Below, piece after piece: positions 43,870-56,400 of a stretch of DNA of 64,000 nucleotides. The DNA lies in assembly GCA_949126835.1 (NCBI GenBank), contig OX421497.1, positions 41,934,226-41,998,225 on the forward strand. Reading direction: 5' to 3'. The position numbers and the translations under genes were made by a program. Each line of letters begins with the position of its first letter. The first letter of the stretch is position 1. The stretch is from Anisus vortex. Taxonomy: Eukaryota; Mollusca; Gastropoda; Planorbidae. Below the pieces are notes generated by a model. The model saw only the letters and a program-made list of their open reading frames with translations. It did no database searches and was not told where the DNA came from.

Positions 43870-46683
43870 ATGGCACTTGAGTTTTTGTTTGGTCGCAAAA
43901 AGACCCCAGATGAAATGCTGAGGCAGAACCAGAGAGCGTTGACTAAAGCTATGAGAGATCTAGATAGGGAAAGGCAAAAGATGGAGCAGCAAGAAAAGAA
44001 AGTCATTGCTGATATTAGAAAGATGGCTAAACAAGGACAGATGGTAAGTTGAATCCTAATTGGCACAAGGAAGTTACAATTTTCGCTTCAGTTATTTATA
44101 GGAATGTGGGCAGCAGAGAATCAGCATTCCCAAAATCCCAGGTTTAAATCTAGGTTAATGCTTTTTTTTAAACCTTTGGGCTGGAGAGTGACCTTGCCAT
44201 TATTTAAGAAAAAAAGGTATCTGGGAATTGTGCTGGCCACATAACCCTTGTGAGCAGTAGCCATGGAAACTGGTGAATGCAGTTTCACTAGCCTGATGGG
44301 CCAGTTGGTCCAAAGGGATACTTTACAATTTTTATATTTAGGAATATATTAACATGTCTTAGTTAGATTTTAGTTTTTAATTTAAGAATAAATAATTACC
44401 ATGATGGGTACCTGACCTTAGTTGGGGTAAAGTAAAGGCGGCTGTGCATAGTGCTGGCCAAACAATCACCTATTATGCCGTGGCCACGGAAACTGGTGAA
44501 CGCTGCTTCACCGGACCTAAATGTTAGAAATACTTGTAAACTATATATTAAAGGTTACAAGGATGCCTGATAAAATTTTTGGCATAATTAACAAAACCAG
44601 ATGAAAACCTGTGATCCTAAATCACACATTTTGTTTAAGAATTATGACATTTGTAAAAGAGCCATATAAAGGTAATGGTGATAAATAATACAGCTAAAAG
44701 ATATAGATAATGGTAATATGTCACATATCATATGAATACAAATATTAATTTTTGCATTTCATTGAATTAATTTATTCTATGTTTTTGTTCAACTATAGGA
44801 TGCTGTAAAAATTATGGCTAAAGATTTGGTACGAACACGGAGATACGTCAAAAAATTCATTTCCCTAAGAGCGAACATTCAGGCAGTGTCCTTAAAAATT
44901 CAAACCCTCAAAGCAAATAACACAATGGCACAGGCCATGAAAGGAGTTACTAAAGCCATGGCAACCATGAACAAACAGGTTAGCTTTTTTACTGTTGTTG
45001 TTTTGTCATATCAATTTATTATAAAAAATATTTTACTTTCTAGTCTAGACTCTAAAGATAGTTTTCACTTGTTGTGCTATAAAAATAATACTGGTCTAGG
45101 GTCAAGGGTTAAGAAAATAATGTATATTGCCATGTCACCTACAACATAGATATCAAATTAAGAATATATTATGCCGCCTGTGTCTTAGATGTGTGGACAT
45201 TGACACATTAAACAAGTCTGTAACAAAAATATTATTTGCCTGTATAAATAAAGTCTTACAGATTCTGTTTGTAATGTGTGAGAGAATATTTAAGGACTAG
45301 TATTCAGTATATTCCTGGTTTTGTTGTTGTTAGTCATCATCATTGCTTATGCTTAAAAAGTGTTTTTTCAACAGTGAACTGATGTGTCAAAAGATCTAAA
45401 ATATGAAAATGCAGAAAACTAGATAAGATAAGATAAGATTGCTTTATTGATCCAAATAAATGGAAATTTGACTTGATTACATAAATTCCGTCTTTCAGCA
45501 TACCTAAAACAATATTAAAGAACCATTTATACTCAAACCCAATAGACATTCACGCACACTATCATACCATTTATCATACAAGAAGAAAAATGGGTTAAGA
45601 TCAGGGTTTAATGAAGATTTAAAAAAACACACTAATACCATGGTTATTGTTCCTTTTCTTTTTTGTTTGTTTCATTGTATCAATTTTTATTTTAAGACCC
45701 AACATGCAAGGCCTAAAATGTTATAAATTGTAATTATATGTTACATTTATTGTATTCGTACATTCCCTTCCCTGTGTTTCTGCTTCAGCTAAAACTGCCA
45801 CAAATTCAGAAGATCATGATGGAGTTTGAGAAACAGTCAGAAATCATGGACATGAAGGAAGAGATGATGAGTGATGCCATTGATGATGCTCTTGGGGATG
45901 AAGATGATGAAGAAGAAAGGTAAACACATTACACAGAATGCAGTATTTCTGTTGTGGAGACACTACTTCCATCAATTACTCCTTATTCTTGCTTCAATTG
46001 TTGGCTTATTCAACTTATTGTTTTCATTTGTGCTGTTGTAGTTTATTGATTATTGCTAAGTCCTTGCTGGCATTTTGAACCATTTTACCTTGATGAATCA
46101 TGGGAATCAATCAATATCAGTAAATTAAGATAACATTTCTATTGAAATATTATGAATCTATTGATTCACCATTAATGTACACTTACCTGTATATTTTTTT
46201 TAGTGATGCCATTGTGTCCCAGGTTTTGGATGAATTGGGTTTGCAGATGGCTGATGAAATGTCAGGTAAGTTGGTCACTTTAATTGACATTTTGTGAAGC
46301 AGATTTAATGTGGAGATATTTCTATGATAAGATAAGGTCACAAGTACTAATCAGAAGGATATACAAGTGAAAAGAATTTTCAAATAAAAGCAAATTGTCT
46401 TTAAAAACTTGAGGAAAAGAAAGATTTTTCTTCCAGAGACTAATAATATTGATGGTTAGATGATTAAATGGAAAAATAATGTTAGAACAAAATTTAAATT
46501 ATTTAAACGTGAGCAGTTTTTTCCTACACCATCTTTCATTTTCATTGTTGCTTTACACATGTAGGTTTGCCAAGTACAGGGAAGAGTTTGTCTGCAGAAG
46601 CAAGCAAGGCGCCGCAGGCAGCTGCCGTGGCTGATGCAGACGCAGACCTTGAAGCCAGATTAGACAATCTGAGAAGGCAGTAG
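43870..46683 (+). CDS. CHMP2A: Charged multivesicular body protein 2a (ESCRT-III subunit), complete
   Basis: ESCRT-III subunit that co-polymerises with CHMP3/CHMP4 for membrane scission at endosomes, the midbody and the nuclear envelope, and recruits VPS4. Coding exons 43870-44043, 44799-44978, 45789-45919, 46204-46265 and 46565-46683 give 221 aa, about the usual animal length of 222. The N-terminal basic helix (FLFGRKKTPDEMLRQNQRAL) and the alpha-1/alpha-2 core (LRANIQAVSLKIQTLK, AQAMKGVTKAM) are almost identical to the family. An acidic linker (ALGDEDDEEE) is followed by a C-terminal MIM1 motif (DLEARLDNLRRQ) that binds the VPS4 MIT domain. The sequence matches CHMP2A better than CHMP2B, particularly DMKEEMMSDAIDDALGDEDDEEE. 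The 5' UTR part of exon 1 starts after the acceptor at 43711-43713. A likely polyadenylation signal is AATAAA at 47767-47772. Confidence 0.98.
44103..44326 (+). mobile_element. SINE, family A (intron 1 of CHMP2A coding region)
   Basis: Words GGGCAGCAGAGAATCAGCAT, CCAGGTTTAAATCTAGG, GTGCTGGCCACATAACCC and GGTGAATGCAGTTTCAC in family order; the middle is eroded. Confidence 0.65.
44399..44521 (+). mobile_element. SINE, family A, 3' half
   Basis: Starts abruptly at ATGATGGGTACCTGACCTTA and retains an intact 3' half (GGCGGCTGTGCATAGTGCTG, GGTGAACGCTGCTTCACCGG). Very similar to 57598-57715 and 60875-60985, so probably a recent insertion. Confidence 0.75.
45420..45560. mobile_element. Possible retroelement 3' tail
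   Basis: GATAAGATAAGATAAGATTG followed by CTTTATTGATCCAAATAAA. Short GATAA repeats beside a conserved word look like a retroelement terminus; the family was not identified. Confidence 0.35.
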
Positions 46684-47411
46684 TTAGTTGGCAATCATTT
46701 CCACTTGTATTTTTATTTAGTGAACTTTGTCTATCTTTTTTAAAAAAAAAACAGTCTATTGTATACTTTTTCATCAAATGAACACTTCATGAAAACACAC
46801 AAATAATTGGGTCAAGATTCTGAAATATGCTTCACATTTGGTATTGTAACTAAACCTTCTTTAAATTTATCATGCAAGTTGTAAATTATTTTGTTGTAAA
46901 GTTCAACTCATTTATTATTAAATGATCTACAGTTCCTTTTTTTTTTTGCCTTAAATGAGTGACTGTATATATTTTGGTAATCGATAATGATAATATGATT
47001 GGAAAAGTAATTGAATGAGATAATCCATGTTTATTCAGTCGATATTTTAATCTGTGTACCAAAAATCTGGGTGCCATGTTGTATAAAATTAGTGAGTATA
47101 GAAGATTCACTGCTAACATAAATGCAATGATATGTCTAAAATTTACTTTGCTGCTTGTACGCCAGCCATGATTTTATTGTGAAAATAGTTTTGATCAACC
47201 AAGGTAGTTTCAACATCTGATCACAAATCTGTCAAGACACACTCTTAATCTTGCTGAGTGTTGTCAGCTTATTGTCAGTGTATATAATATTTGTACAGTT
47301 ATCCTCTGCTTTCTCACTTGCATTCATTAATAATTCATTCATTCATCCACCAAGAATCCATTTGTTAATCCATAAAATAGTATCCAGCATTTTTTGTTTT
47401 GAACTCTCCGT

Positions 47412-47590
47412 TTTCCCCATTCAGACTAATTGAATCATGCGGCATTTAAACAGCTGAGTTCACCAATTACATGGGTGGAAATGGCACACAAGGGAGAGTG
47501 TCTGGCCCACACAATGTGCAGCCACAATTACTTTCTGCTAATGGTGTAACACACCCATTCTGCACCTCAAATCTACTTCTCCAGCTCTAT
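47412..47590 (-). mobile_element. Degenerate SINE piece in CHMP2A 3' UTR
   Basis: Words such as GCTGAGTTCACCAATTACAT and GTGTCTGGCCCACACAATGT follow the family A tail region in inverse orientation. Confidence 0.4.
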
Positions 47591-47766
47591 CATCTCTTTA
47601 TACTTTTCACCTCAAGTTGTCCAGAAAGCTGCCACTTTGTTGATGTTCTGTCTGTTTATTATGTATAAACTTCTTTCTGAAACAGCACTATATTGTCCTG
47701 GTCCAAATTTTTGTGTCCGAACCCTGAGAAACATTATCTGTAAAGTTTTTTTATTATTATTATTAA

Positions 47767-47772
47767 AATAAA
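47767..47772 (+). terminator. Candidate CHMP2A polyadenylation signal
   Basis: AATAAA about 1.1 kb after the CHMP2A stop codon, followed by T-rich sequence. It would give a 3' UTR of about 1.1 kb that includes a degenerate SINE piece at 47412-47590. Confidence 0.45.
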
Positions 47773-47831
47773 AGCATTTTAATTGTACAAATATAAGTAA
47801 ATATCACTTTGTCTTTTTTGGCCCTTAGGGC

Positions 47832-48054
47832 TAGTTATGCAGCGTTTCACCAGTTTCCATGATTGTGTGTTCAGCACAATGCCCAGAAGCCATTAATTTC
47901 CTCAACTAATATCATGTGTCCATCAATGCTGGGTATACTCCGGGGCACCCTCCTGACCTGGTGGTAAATTCCTGACATTCTTACCTGGATTGGAACCAGA
48001 GGTCTTCGGAATAGCAATACTCTGCTTTGCCACTAGGCCACAACACCATCTCTT
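47832..48054 (-). mobile_element. SINE, family A (between CHMP2A and CNK)
   Basis: CAGCGTTTCACCAGTTTCCA, GTGTTCAGCACAATGCCCAG, CCTCCTGACCTGGTGG and GCCACTAGGCCACAACACC give a diverged but complete inverse copy. Confidence 0.65.
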
Positions 48055-50423
48055 AATTTTTGTAGATATAGACCAGTAGAAAAAATTGTTTACATTGAAT
48101 AAAATATTCAGTATTTTACATTTTTTACTTGAAAATGTGGCATTTAAATAATTGTGTTTTATAAAACAGCATTGTACCATTGCAAAAGAAATAACTAATC
48201 CTTATTGAGTCCAAAAGTTTGAAAACAGTAAAAAATCTCATATATCAACTCACATGACTGTGTGATTCAATATGATATTTTAATGTGACTGGGACTTATA
48301 AACTGTCTTTGTAAAAGTATCATAGTTACTATTGTTTGTTGTAACACTCTATCAACCTACACAGACCACATGTTGTACATAAGTTTACACACCCAAAAAT
48401 ATATATAAACCTTCATACATGTATAGTTGTTAAAACTTATATTTTTCATTTGTGATGCATTGTGTCAATTTAAGTAGAAATAAACTAAACATGTTTCCTG
48501 GGATATGTACCTTACAAATAGATTCAATCTTTTCATTAGACCTGGCTGTAGTGAATAGTTCTATTGACAACATAAGGAATTGGTTTCTTTCATTTTTTAA
48601 AACAAGGAAATGTACACAGTGATGGAAACTTACAAGCCATAAAGCTAAATCTTTTTTTCAACACATTTTAAAATTGTTACTTAGACCTTTTATGTTCAAT
48701 CTAAATCACTGCCTTTTATATCAGCATAGTTTAATGGTAACTGGAGTTTACCAATTTCATTGGCTTTGACGTATAAGGAATGGAAAAAATTGTACAGTCC
48801 ACTATTGTACTTTCCTAGCATAGCCAGGTACCCATCAGAAATGGACATACGCCATACTTTTTTTTATCTCATATGTTAGGAATCACCTTGACACATTTAT
48901 TCCCAAATGAAAAAGGCTTTATGTTACACTTTGAAAAAGGAAGAGTAGAGGAAACTTAATTTATTTATAGAATAACAAAAAGATAATTTGTTAACAGCAT
49001 GAAACACAAGGGAGAAATTTTGTCAAATTCTTTGCAATCTAATAAAACAAAAAAAAAAAACAAATGCGACAATATTGGAATCAATTTGTTTTTTTATTGC
49101 ACATTAAGTTATTCTGTTGGTTTAAACTAGTTTGTTTACATGGCCTGATATAAAAAATAATAACACACAGAAATATGTGTCCAACTGGTTTCATGGCTTG
49201 AGGCCTTAGCATGAACATAGAACACAAAACTGCAACACCAGCATGCCACATTTCATTAGCTCATTATACTTTTGCAACACAAACATGGCATAGCAAAAGC
49301 ATACAACAAAATCTATTAAAAAACAAGAATTCATAGTGAGCGCCATATTAAGTTGAATATTCATGTTCAGGTTGTTGGTTCAAATTTTCTTTTTTTTATT
49401 AGCGTCATTAATATGTAATAACATGTCACATTGTGGTTTATTGTTTGTACATCAAAAACAAAATGTGAAATACAATGAACATTTTACAGGGCAAATAAAG
49501 TATCCACTAAGTCCAAAACTAGCTGAGAGCAAAAGTGTAGTGAATATAAGTCTGGGAACAAAACCAGCTGAGAAAATCCTCCTACTACTACTACTAGAAG
49601 AAAACACAGAAGTGAACACAAACACAGATTTGGGGTCCTTTTAAACTTAAAGATATTACTAGCCTCAATGATTGTCAAAGGCAGAAGACAGTAAACCAGT
49701 GATGGGGAAATAGTCCAGAAAGATAACTATTGGCAGAGGTTATAAACTGAATGTTGAATTGAGGAACCAGAAGAAGACTCATGGATGCATTTCTCATGGG
49801 TGCTTGACATTTTACATAGTCACAATTCTGAAAAGATGTCAGCCAAGAAACACCTGGAGGCGCGTTATGGAAACTGATTTTAAGAAGCTTGGGCTTAACT
49901 GGGGTCAGATAGAGCAATTGGCACAGGATCGGGATACCTGGAGGACTCTTGTTGGCGGCCTATGTCCCAGGTGGAGCGAAAGGCATAAGAAGGTAAGTAA
50001 TTAACAATTCTGTTAGCCGCACAAAATGTAACTCAAATAAGACCAAATTAAATAAACATTATGCCAGTGGCAGTACAAAGAAACATACAGTTGACTATAA
50101 TGAAATGACTATGCAGATTATGGAATTCAAGATAACATCAATACTGACTTCTAGTTACCTTGTACCAAGCATCTGTGTATGACAAGTGTTACATTGTTAC
50201 AGACTATTACAGAGCACAATATTTCAATCTTCAAACAGAACTCATAGCTTATAACCAATATAAACATACAATGATAGTTTTATGTATCTTCATTAGATCA
50301 AACATATTCACATACAAGTCTGAATAAATAAATGACCTCTCTTGTTCTTTAAGACCAGTTCACATTCTGTAATATCACATTGGTCAAGAAATATTCAGTT
50401 GCTGTTACTCAACAAATCTCACT
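48055..50423. other. 3' flank of CHMP2A and probable 3' UTR of CNK
   Basis: No coding exon. AT-rich sequence with one retrotransposon fragment (49755-50000). The CNK polyadenylation site is not clear. Confidence 0.4.
49755..50000 (+). mobile_element. C-terminal fragment of a non-LTR retrotransposon ORF
   Basis: The frame reads CQPRNTWRRVMETDFKKLGL, then NWGQIEQLAQDRDTWRTLVG and GLCPRWSERHKK. This is the well-known end of endonuclease/reverse transcriptase polyproteins (R-P-x-x-T-W-R-R ... A-x-D-R-x-x-W-R-x-L-V). It is only a tail, in antisense to the CNK 3' UTR. Confidence 0.8.
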
Positions 50424-53400
50424 CTATTGGCTGTCCATACTGTGTGTTTGCAGAAAATTGTGTAGTTCTTTGGAAGAGATTTCTGGTTTTTCTAAGAAAG
50501 TTTCTATTTCTTGTAACTCCATTTCCTTCGCCTGAAAAAAAAAATTATTATATAAATTCTATAAAGTCATTGAATTTAAATAGCGCAAAGTCACAAGTAG
50601 TATTGAATTCTGGGGTTTTGAAAAAAAATTATATATATATAAAGTAGACTGTGTGTGTGTTCAACCAATCATATTAGTTAATTTAATGCATGACCTTATT
50701 ACCTCATATTATACTTTTGCAATTTCACTTCGGACATGTGTCTTCTTTAGTTAAATGGTTAAAGTATCGGACTAGCATGCGGGCGACCCGTGTTCGATTC
50801 TCCACTTAGTCTATACCTTTTTTTTCTACAATTTTAATTTTTCATTGAAAAAATCGAAGCGATTCAATAAAACGGAAGTGCAAAGAAAACAACGAATTGG
50901 AAATTCCGAAAATCAATGTTTCAAGTCATCATATAGCAGAAATACTAAAGCAAGCGGTCCATGTATATTATAGTCTATGATCAAACCAATGATCTATAAA
51001 AAGAATGGATTGCGCCTTCTTAATAAAATGGTTTGAGCAAAGTGAAAATTTCCACCGCACTTCTTATCGATATAAACAAAATTGTGCTCCACTGTTCTAT
51101 AAATAGATCGAAACGGAATTTATGTTGCTGCCATTTTACACAATATGTAAATGAGAATTGTTGCTGTCAAGCTTCTGACTCATTATTAATAATATAAAAC
51201 TAACAACAATACTATCAAAAGGAAAAAAAAAAAGAAAACAAATACCAAACAATAAAAAAATTAATAATAAAAAAAGTAGACAGCAATATTTCGCAGTACG
51301 GGAAAACCCGGTCCCGAAACACACTAAATTTGAAAGCATTTCAAAGGGACATCATTTGGAGACGGCCCCCGTTTTATAACCTTAACATACGGTGATTAGT
51401 AATAGGTCTAAGTTTATTTTATAAAATAAATTAACGAATTAAGCAATATTGTTAATAAAATAAAAATTTCTTTTGGAGGACATTTCCAATTTATACATTT
51501 AACCCGATTAGTCAAACGGCTTAGGGGACTATAGAGCAGAAACAAACATCTAAATAAATAAACAAATTCACAGTAATTATATAAATTGATGATCAGTGAC
51601 AGTAGAAAATGAAAATGCTCTTTTCATTTTTAAAATTAATTCAAGTAAGGGTTTTAAAAAGTTAAAACTTATATTTATGAGAGTGCGTTCAGATGATAAC
51701 TTGTGTGTTGATAACTTTACCTTTAGTGTCCTTTGTAATGAGTGTATTTTTCTATAGATCTCAAAAGTTTCTGGGTCTGAAACGTCTACAATTTCATTGG
51801 ATGCCCTAATCTGGCTCTGTCTTTGTCTGGTCTTGTTCTTGCCATCAATTGTTAGATTCTGTCTCTCAATAGATCGAAGCATGGCATGGAGCTCTTCTGT
51901 GCTTGTACCTATTGAGGAATCTGTCATGGAAATACACACAGTAATGAACAACTATCTTAAGCAAACAGTGTACTATACAAGTCTGTTCAATGAACAACTA
52001 TCTAAATCCAACAGTTTACTATACAAGTCTGTTCGATGAACAACTATCTAAATCAAACAGTGTACTATACAAGTCTGTTCAATGAACAACTATCTAAATC
52101 CAACAGTTTACTATACAAGTCTGTTCAATGAACAACTATCTAAATCCAACAGTTTACTATACAAGTCTGTTCAATGAACAACTATCTAAATCAAACAGTT
52201 TACTATACAAGTCTGTTCAATGAACAACTATCTAAATCAAACAGTGTACTATACAAGTCTGTTCAATGAACAACTATCTAAATCCAACAGTTTACTATAC
52301 AAGTCTGTTCGATGAACAACTATCTAAATCAAACAGTTTACTATACAAGTCTGTTCGATGAACAACTATCTAAATCAAACAGTTTACTATACAAGTCTGT
52401 TCAATGAACAACTATCTAAATCAAACAGTTTACTATACAAGTCTGTTCAATGAACAAATATCTAAATCAAACAATTTACTATACAAATCTGTTCAATGAA
52501 CAACTATCTAAATCAAACAGTGTACTATACAAGTCTGTTCAATGAACAACTATCTAAATCAAACAGTGTACTATACAAGTCTGTTCAATGAACAACTATC
52601 TAAATCAAACAGTGTACTATACAAGTCTGTTGAATGAACAACTATCTAAATCAAACAGTTTACTATACAAGTCTGTTCAATAAACAACTATCTAAAGCAA
52701 ACAGTGTACTATACAAGTCTGTTCAATGAACAACTATCTAAATCAAACAGTTTACTATACAAGTCTGTTCAATGAACAACTATCTAAAGCAAACAGTGTA
52801 CTATACAAGTCTGTTCAATGAACAACTTTCTAAATCAAACAGTTTACTATACAAGTCTGTTCAATGAACAACTATCTTAAGCAAACAGTGTACTATACAA
52901 GTCTGTTCAATGAACAACTATCTAAAGCAAACAGTGTACTATACAAGTCTGTTCAATGAACAACTATCTAAATCAAACAGTTTACTATACAAGTCTGTTC
53001 AATGAACAACTATCTAAAGCAAACAGTGTACTATACAAGTCTGTTCATAAATACATACAAAATATAAACAACAGCCTACAAAAATTAATTGATTTAAATG
53101 CCTCCAAGCCTGGATCATAACATTTTTTTATAAACCACCTTCAATTTGTCAGAGTGAATGGACTTGTATTGCAAAAAAGAGAAATAAGCACTGGAGCACC
53201 ACAAGGGTGCATCCTCTCTCCAGTTCCATATACAGTTGAACCCGGTTATCTCGACCTCGGTTAACTCGCCAACCCTTAAAGTCGAAGTTTTTGAAGTAGA
53301 ACTGCCAAATTCTCTCTTTGTCTTAGCAATTTCTCATCGGTTATGTCGATTCTTTTAAGTCGCCGAACTTTAATATCTCGAGCACAAAAGAGCGCCAAAT

Positions 53401-56400
53401 TTGCCACTTTTTGTTGGTTATCTCAATCACCATGATCAATCGCCAGCTTTTAACTGCATTTTCAACGTGGATTTCTAGCTTGGGTAATAGCTTGTCTTTA
53501 ATTTGTTTGGGATGTATAATATACACATGATATTTGCTGTTATGGTCTTTGCAAACCTTGCATAGCGTTACAAGTTGAGCTTTGAAGGTTTGTTTACGGC
53601 TAGGCCTAGGACTAAGACCAGAAGGCCGCGTCCTGCTCTAGCGTTTAGCTCTTTAAACACGCATACTGTTACTTCAAACGACTTGCCCTTTTATATAAAA
53701 CATTATATTTAATTCTCACAGTGTGCTAATTAAGGTAAAATCAGTTGAAATCAAATGTTTGCCATAAAAAAAAAAAGATCGATGTAAAAACATGGCGGAA
53801 AAATTTAACTTTTGCCTCGTGTTACTAGGAATTGAAGCACTGTGGGATCGTCGCGTAAAATCTGATTGGTCGGTACAGGGGTCATTTACTAAAATTAGAA
53901 TGACCCAATTCTTCGGTAGTGTTGGTTTCATTGAAAAAAAAAATTTCTGTGTGAATCTTGTAGAAAGAATGTTTATACTGCTGGACTATATCGAGTCTCC
54001 TAAAAATGCCAGTAAAAACTATACCAAATACATAGCAGTAATGCAAAACGTTGTATGTGTTGCTATGGCTTGAAAATCTGCATTTTTGACAGAAAAAAAA
54101 GAAAAATAATAAATAATATTTTGTCGCCATATTGGTTTTTGTTTATCTCGATCATCGGTTATCTCGACGCTTTTTGGCAAACCCCTAGGCCGGTGACATA
54201 ACCTGTATTATCTTCACCAATGACATACTAATGTGCTTTACTACTTCAAGATCTGCCAGTTTCCCTAGTCATCAATAATTTATTTATTTACTTTTAACAT
54301 CTCCCAGCATTCGATGCTTCCTTGTTGCCGGCGACGTCTGGGGTGAAGACATACTGTCCAGTGAAAGACAACTGCCGTGGATACTTCCATCGTCATCCTC
54401 TCCTTCACTCTCACTGTAGTAGGCAGCTGTAGGCAGAGAACAAAAAAGCAATGCCTGAATGATAACTTTAAACATTTAACAAAGAAACAAAAACAAATCC
54501 TATCATTCCCAAATAAATAAATGTATTCTCTTAATGCCAACTTCTGGTCTGAATCTTATCTTATACATTACAGACGCTCCTTCAATAAAGAAGATTATTG
54601 CGTCCTATGCGCATCCGTGATTTGAGTCTAGTCCTACATTTCTATTAGTGTTTTAAATGATGTTAAGTTACTGGTTTTCCTGGTTTCTACCCATTCTAGT
54701 TACGGATGCCACTCGGGAAGAAAGAGGAGGCCCTACTTATATGTATTTGTTTTTGCATAAGGGATAAGGAAAGTGTTTTTGCTCTAATGTTTATCTGAGC
54801 ATTGTAACAGATTGTTTTTGTGTCATATATATTATAATTATTTTACTCTTTGCCCTTCTGTCCTCTAGTGTTTCTAGGTTTAGTGATTTAACTATTGGTG
54901 TTACTCTTATCAGTTGTGAATATTTGCTTGTAATGAGCCTTGCAGCTCTTTTCTCAATTTATTCTCAATTTTTTTTAATGTTTTCTTTAGTTGATGGGTC
55001 CCATACAGATGCTGCATATTCCAGTATAGGTCTAACTAATGTGAGATAGCATTTTAGTCTTATATTCTTATTACATTTGTAGAAGTTTCTTTTTCTGAAG
55101 TTTTGTTTTTTAATTACTCCATCAATATGTGGATTCCAAAATAACTTATCATTTATTATTACTTTGCATTTTTAGTTTGGGTTAGGTCTTTACTGTTTGT
55201 AATTATTTGTTTCTTTTTCTTGGATACTCTTAACAGTTGGCACTTTTCTGGGTGAAAAGATATACTTTGGTTAGATTCCCAATTTTGTAATTCTTCTAGG
55301 TCTTCTTGTAAGAGTTCACTAGCTTTTTCTGTCTTTACTGTTCTATAAATTATACACTCATCTGCAAATAACCTTACTTTTGTTCCTGTGTTGATGCAAT
55401 TGGGTAAAACATTAATTTAAATTAGAAATAGTATCTTACAAAGATAAATAAGCTTTTGTAAATACTTTAGAGCTGATCCCACTCTCATTTTTTCTCAAGG
55501 GATACAACTGTACTGAAAACACACAAAAAACTCAAGCTTAAAGGTAACCACAACCCTAACCCTAACACTTTTATAAAGTCACAAACAGTTAACTTATATT
55601 TATGTGCAAGCAGTTTTAAATGAAAGCCCACATTTTTTCTTTGTATGTCATGATGCCAGTACGACCAGTTCTACTATTTTTGATCATTTACATATGCTCC
55701 CTCTTCTATACAATAGATTATTGCATTTTACTTTTATCCATGGTTTATGTCTATGTCTTGCATTTTTATGAAAAGTTTTTATATGATAATGTATAAAGTA
55801 CTAATATTCTACTAAAGGGTATTCTAGGTATTAAGCTAATCACAACTGTCTCCATGTATGTCACAATCAAAAGTAAATGGATGTGTTGGACATAATGAAT
55901 CAATCTTCACTGTTTATTGTTTATCTATTTAGAATGCACTGACAATTTTCAAAAGTAAAAGCCATCTCATCATATTTCAGGTGCTGATGGTTGAAAGCGG
56001 CAACTAAATCTATTTGCAAAAAAACTCAGCTTTATTTCATGTTTGTTTGTTTTTTATATTCTTACTTTTTGAATCGACTGAAGAAATGGATGGAAGCTCC
56101 ACTCTTACAGGAGGTGGCGTGAAATCTGGATTGGAATAATTATTTGCATTCCGAGAGTAACTGATGGCTGCCAATCCCAATTTGTTCATCCACCTTACAA
56201 AAAATCAATTTAAAAAAAAAAAATTTTGATTACAAAAAGAAAAGATCAAGTCTAATCAATCAGGCTAGTTTGTGTTAATGAAACAAATATTTTTTGGTCA
56301 GCAGATATATTGATGAAAATCTAGATTGTTACCGATGGTTTTCTTCTTATAAACTTGTATTTTATTTATTAGATACAATATGAAGAACCAAATTCTCACA

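Noticed and set aside
53792..54130. ATGGCGG start with 93-codon frame
   Set aside because: It lies wholly within the TA-inserting element and resembles no protein I know; most likely non-coding interior of a non-autonomous transposon.
55548..55570. Telomere-like CCCTAA repeat
   Set aside because: Only two or three units inside an intron; too short to mean an interstitial telomere.
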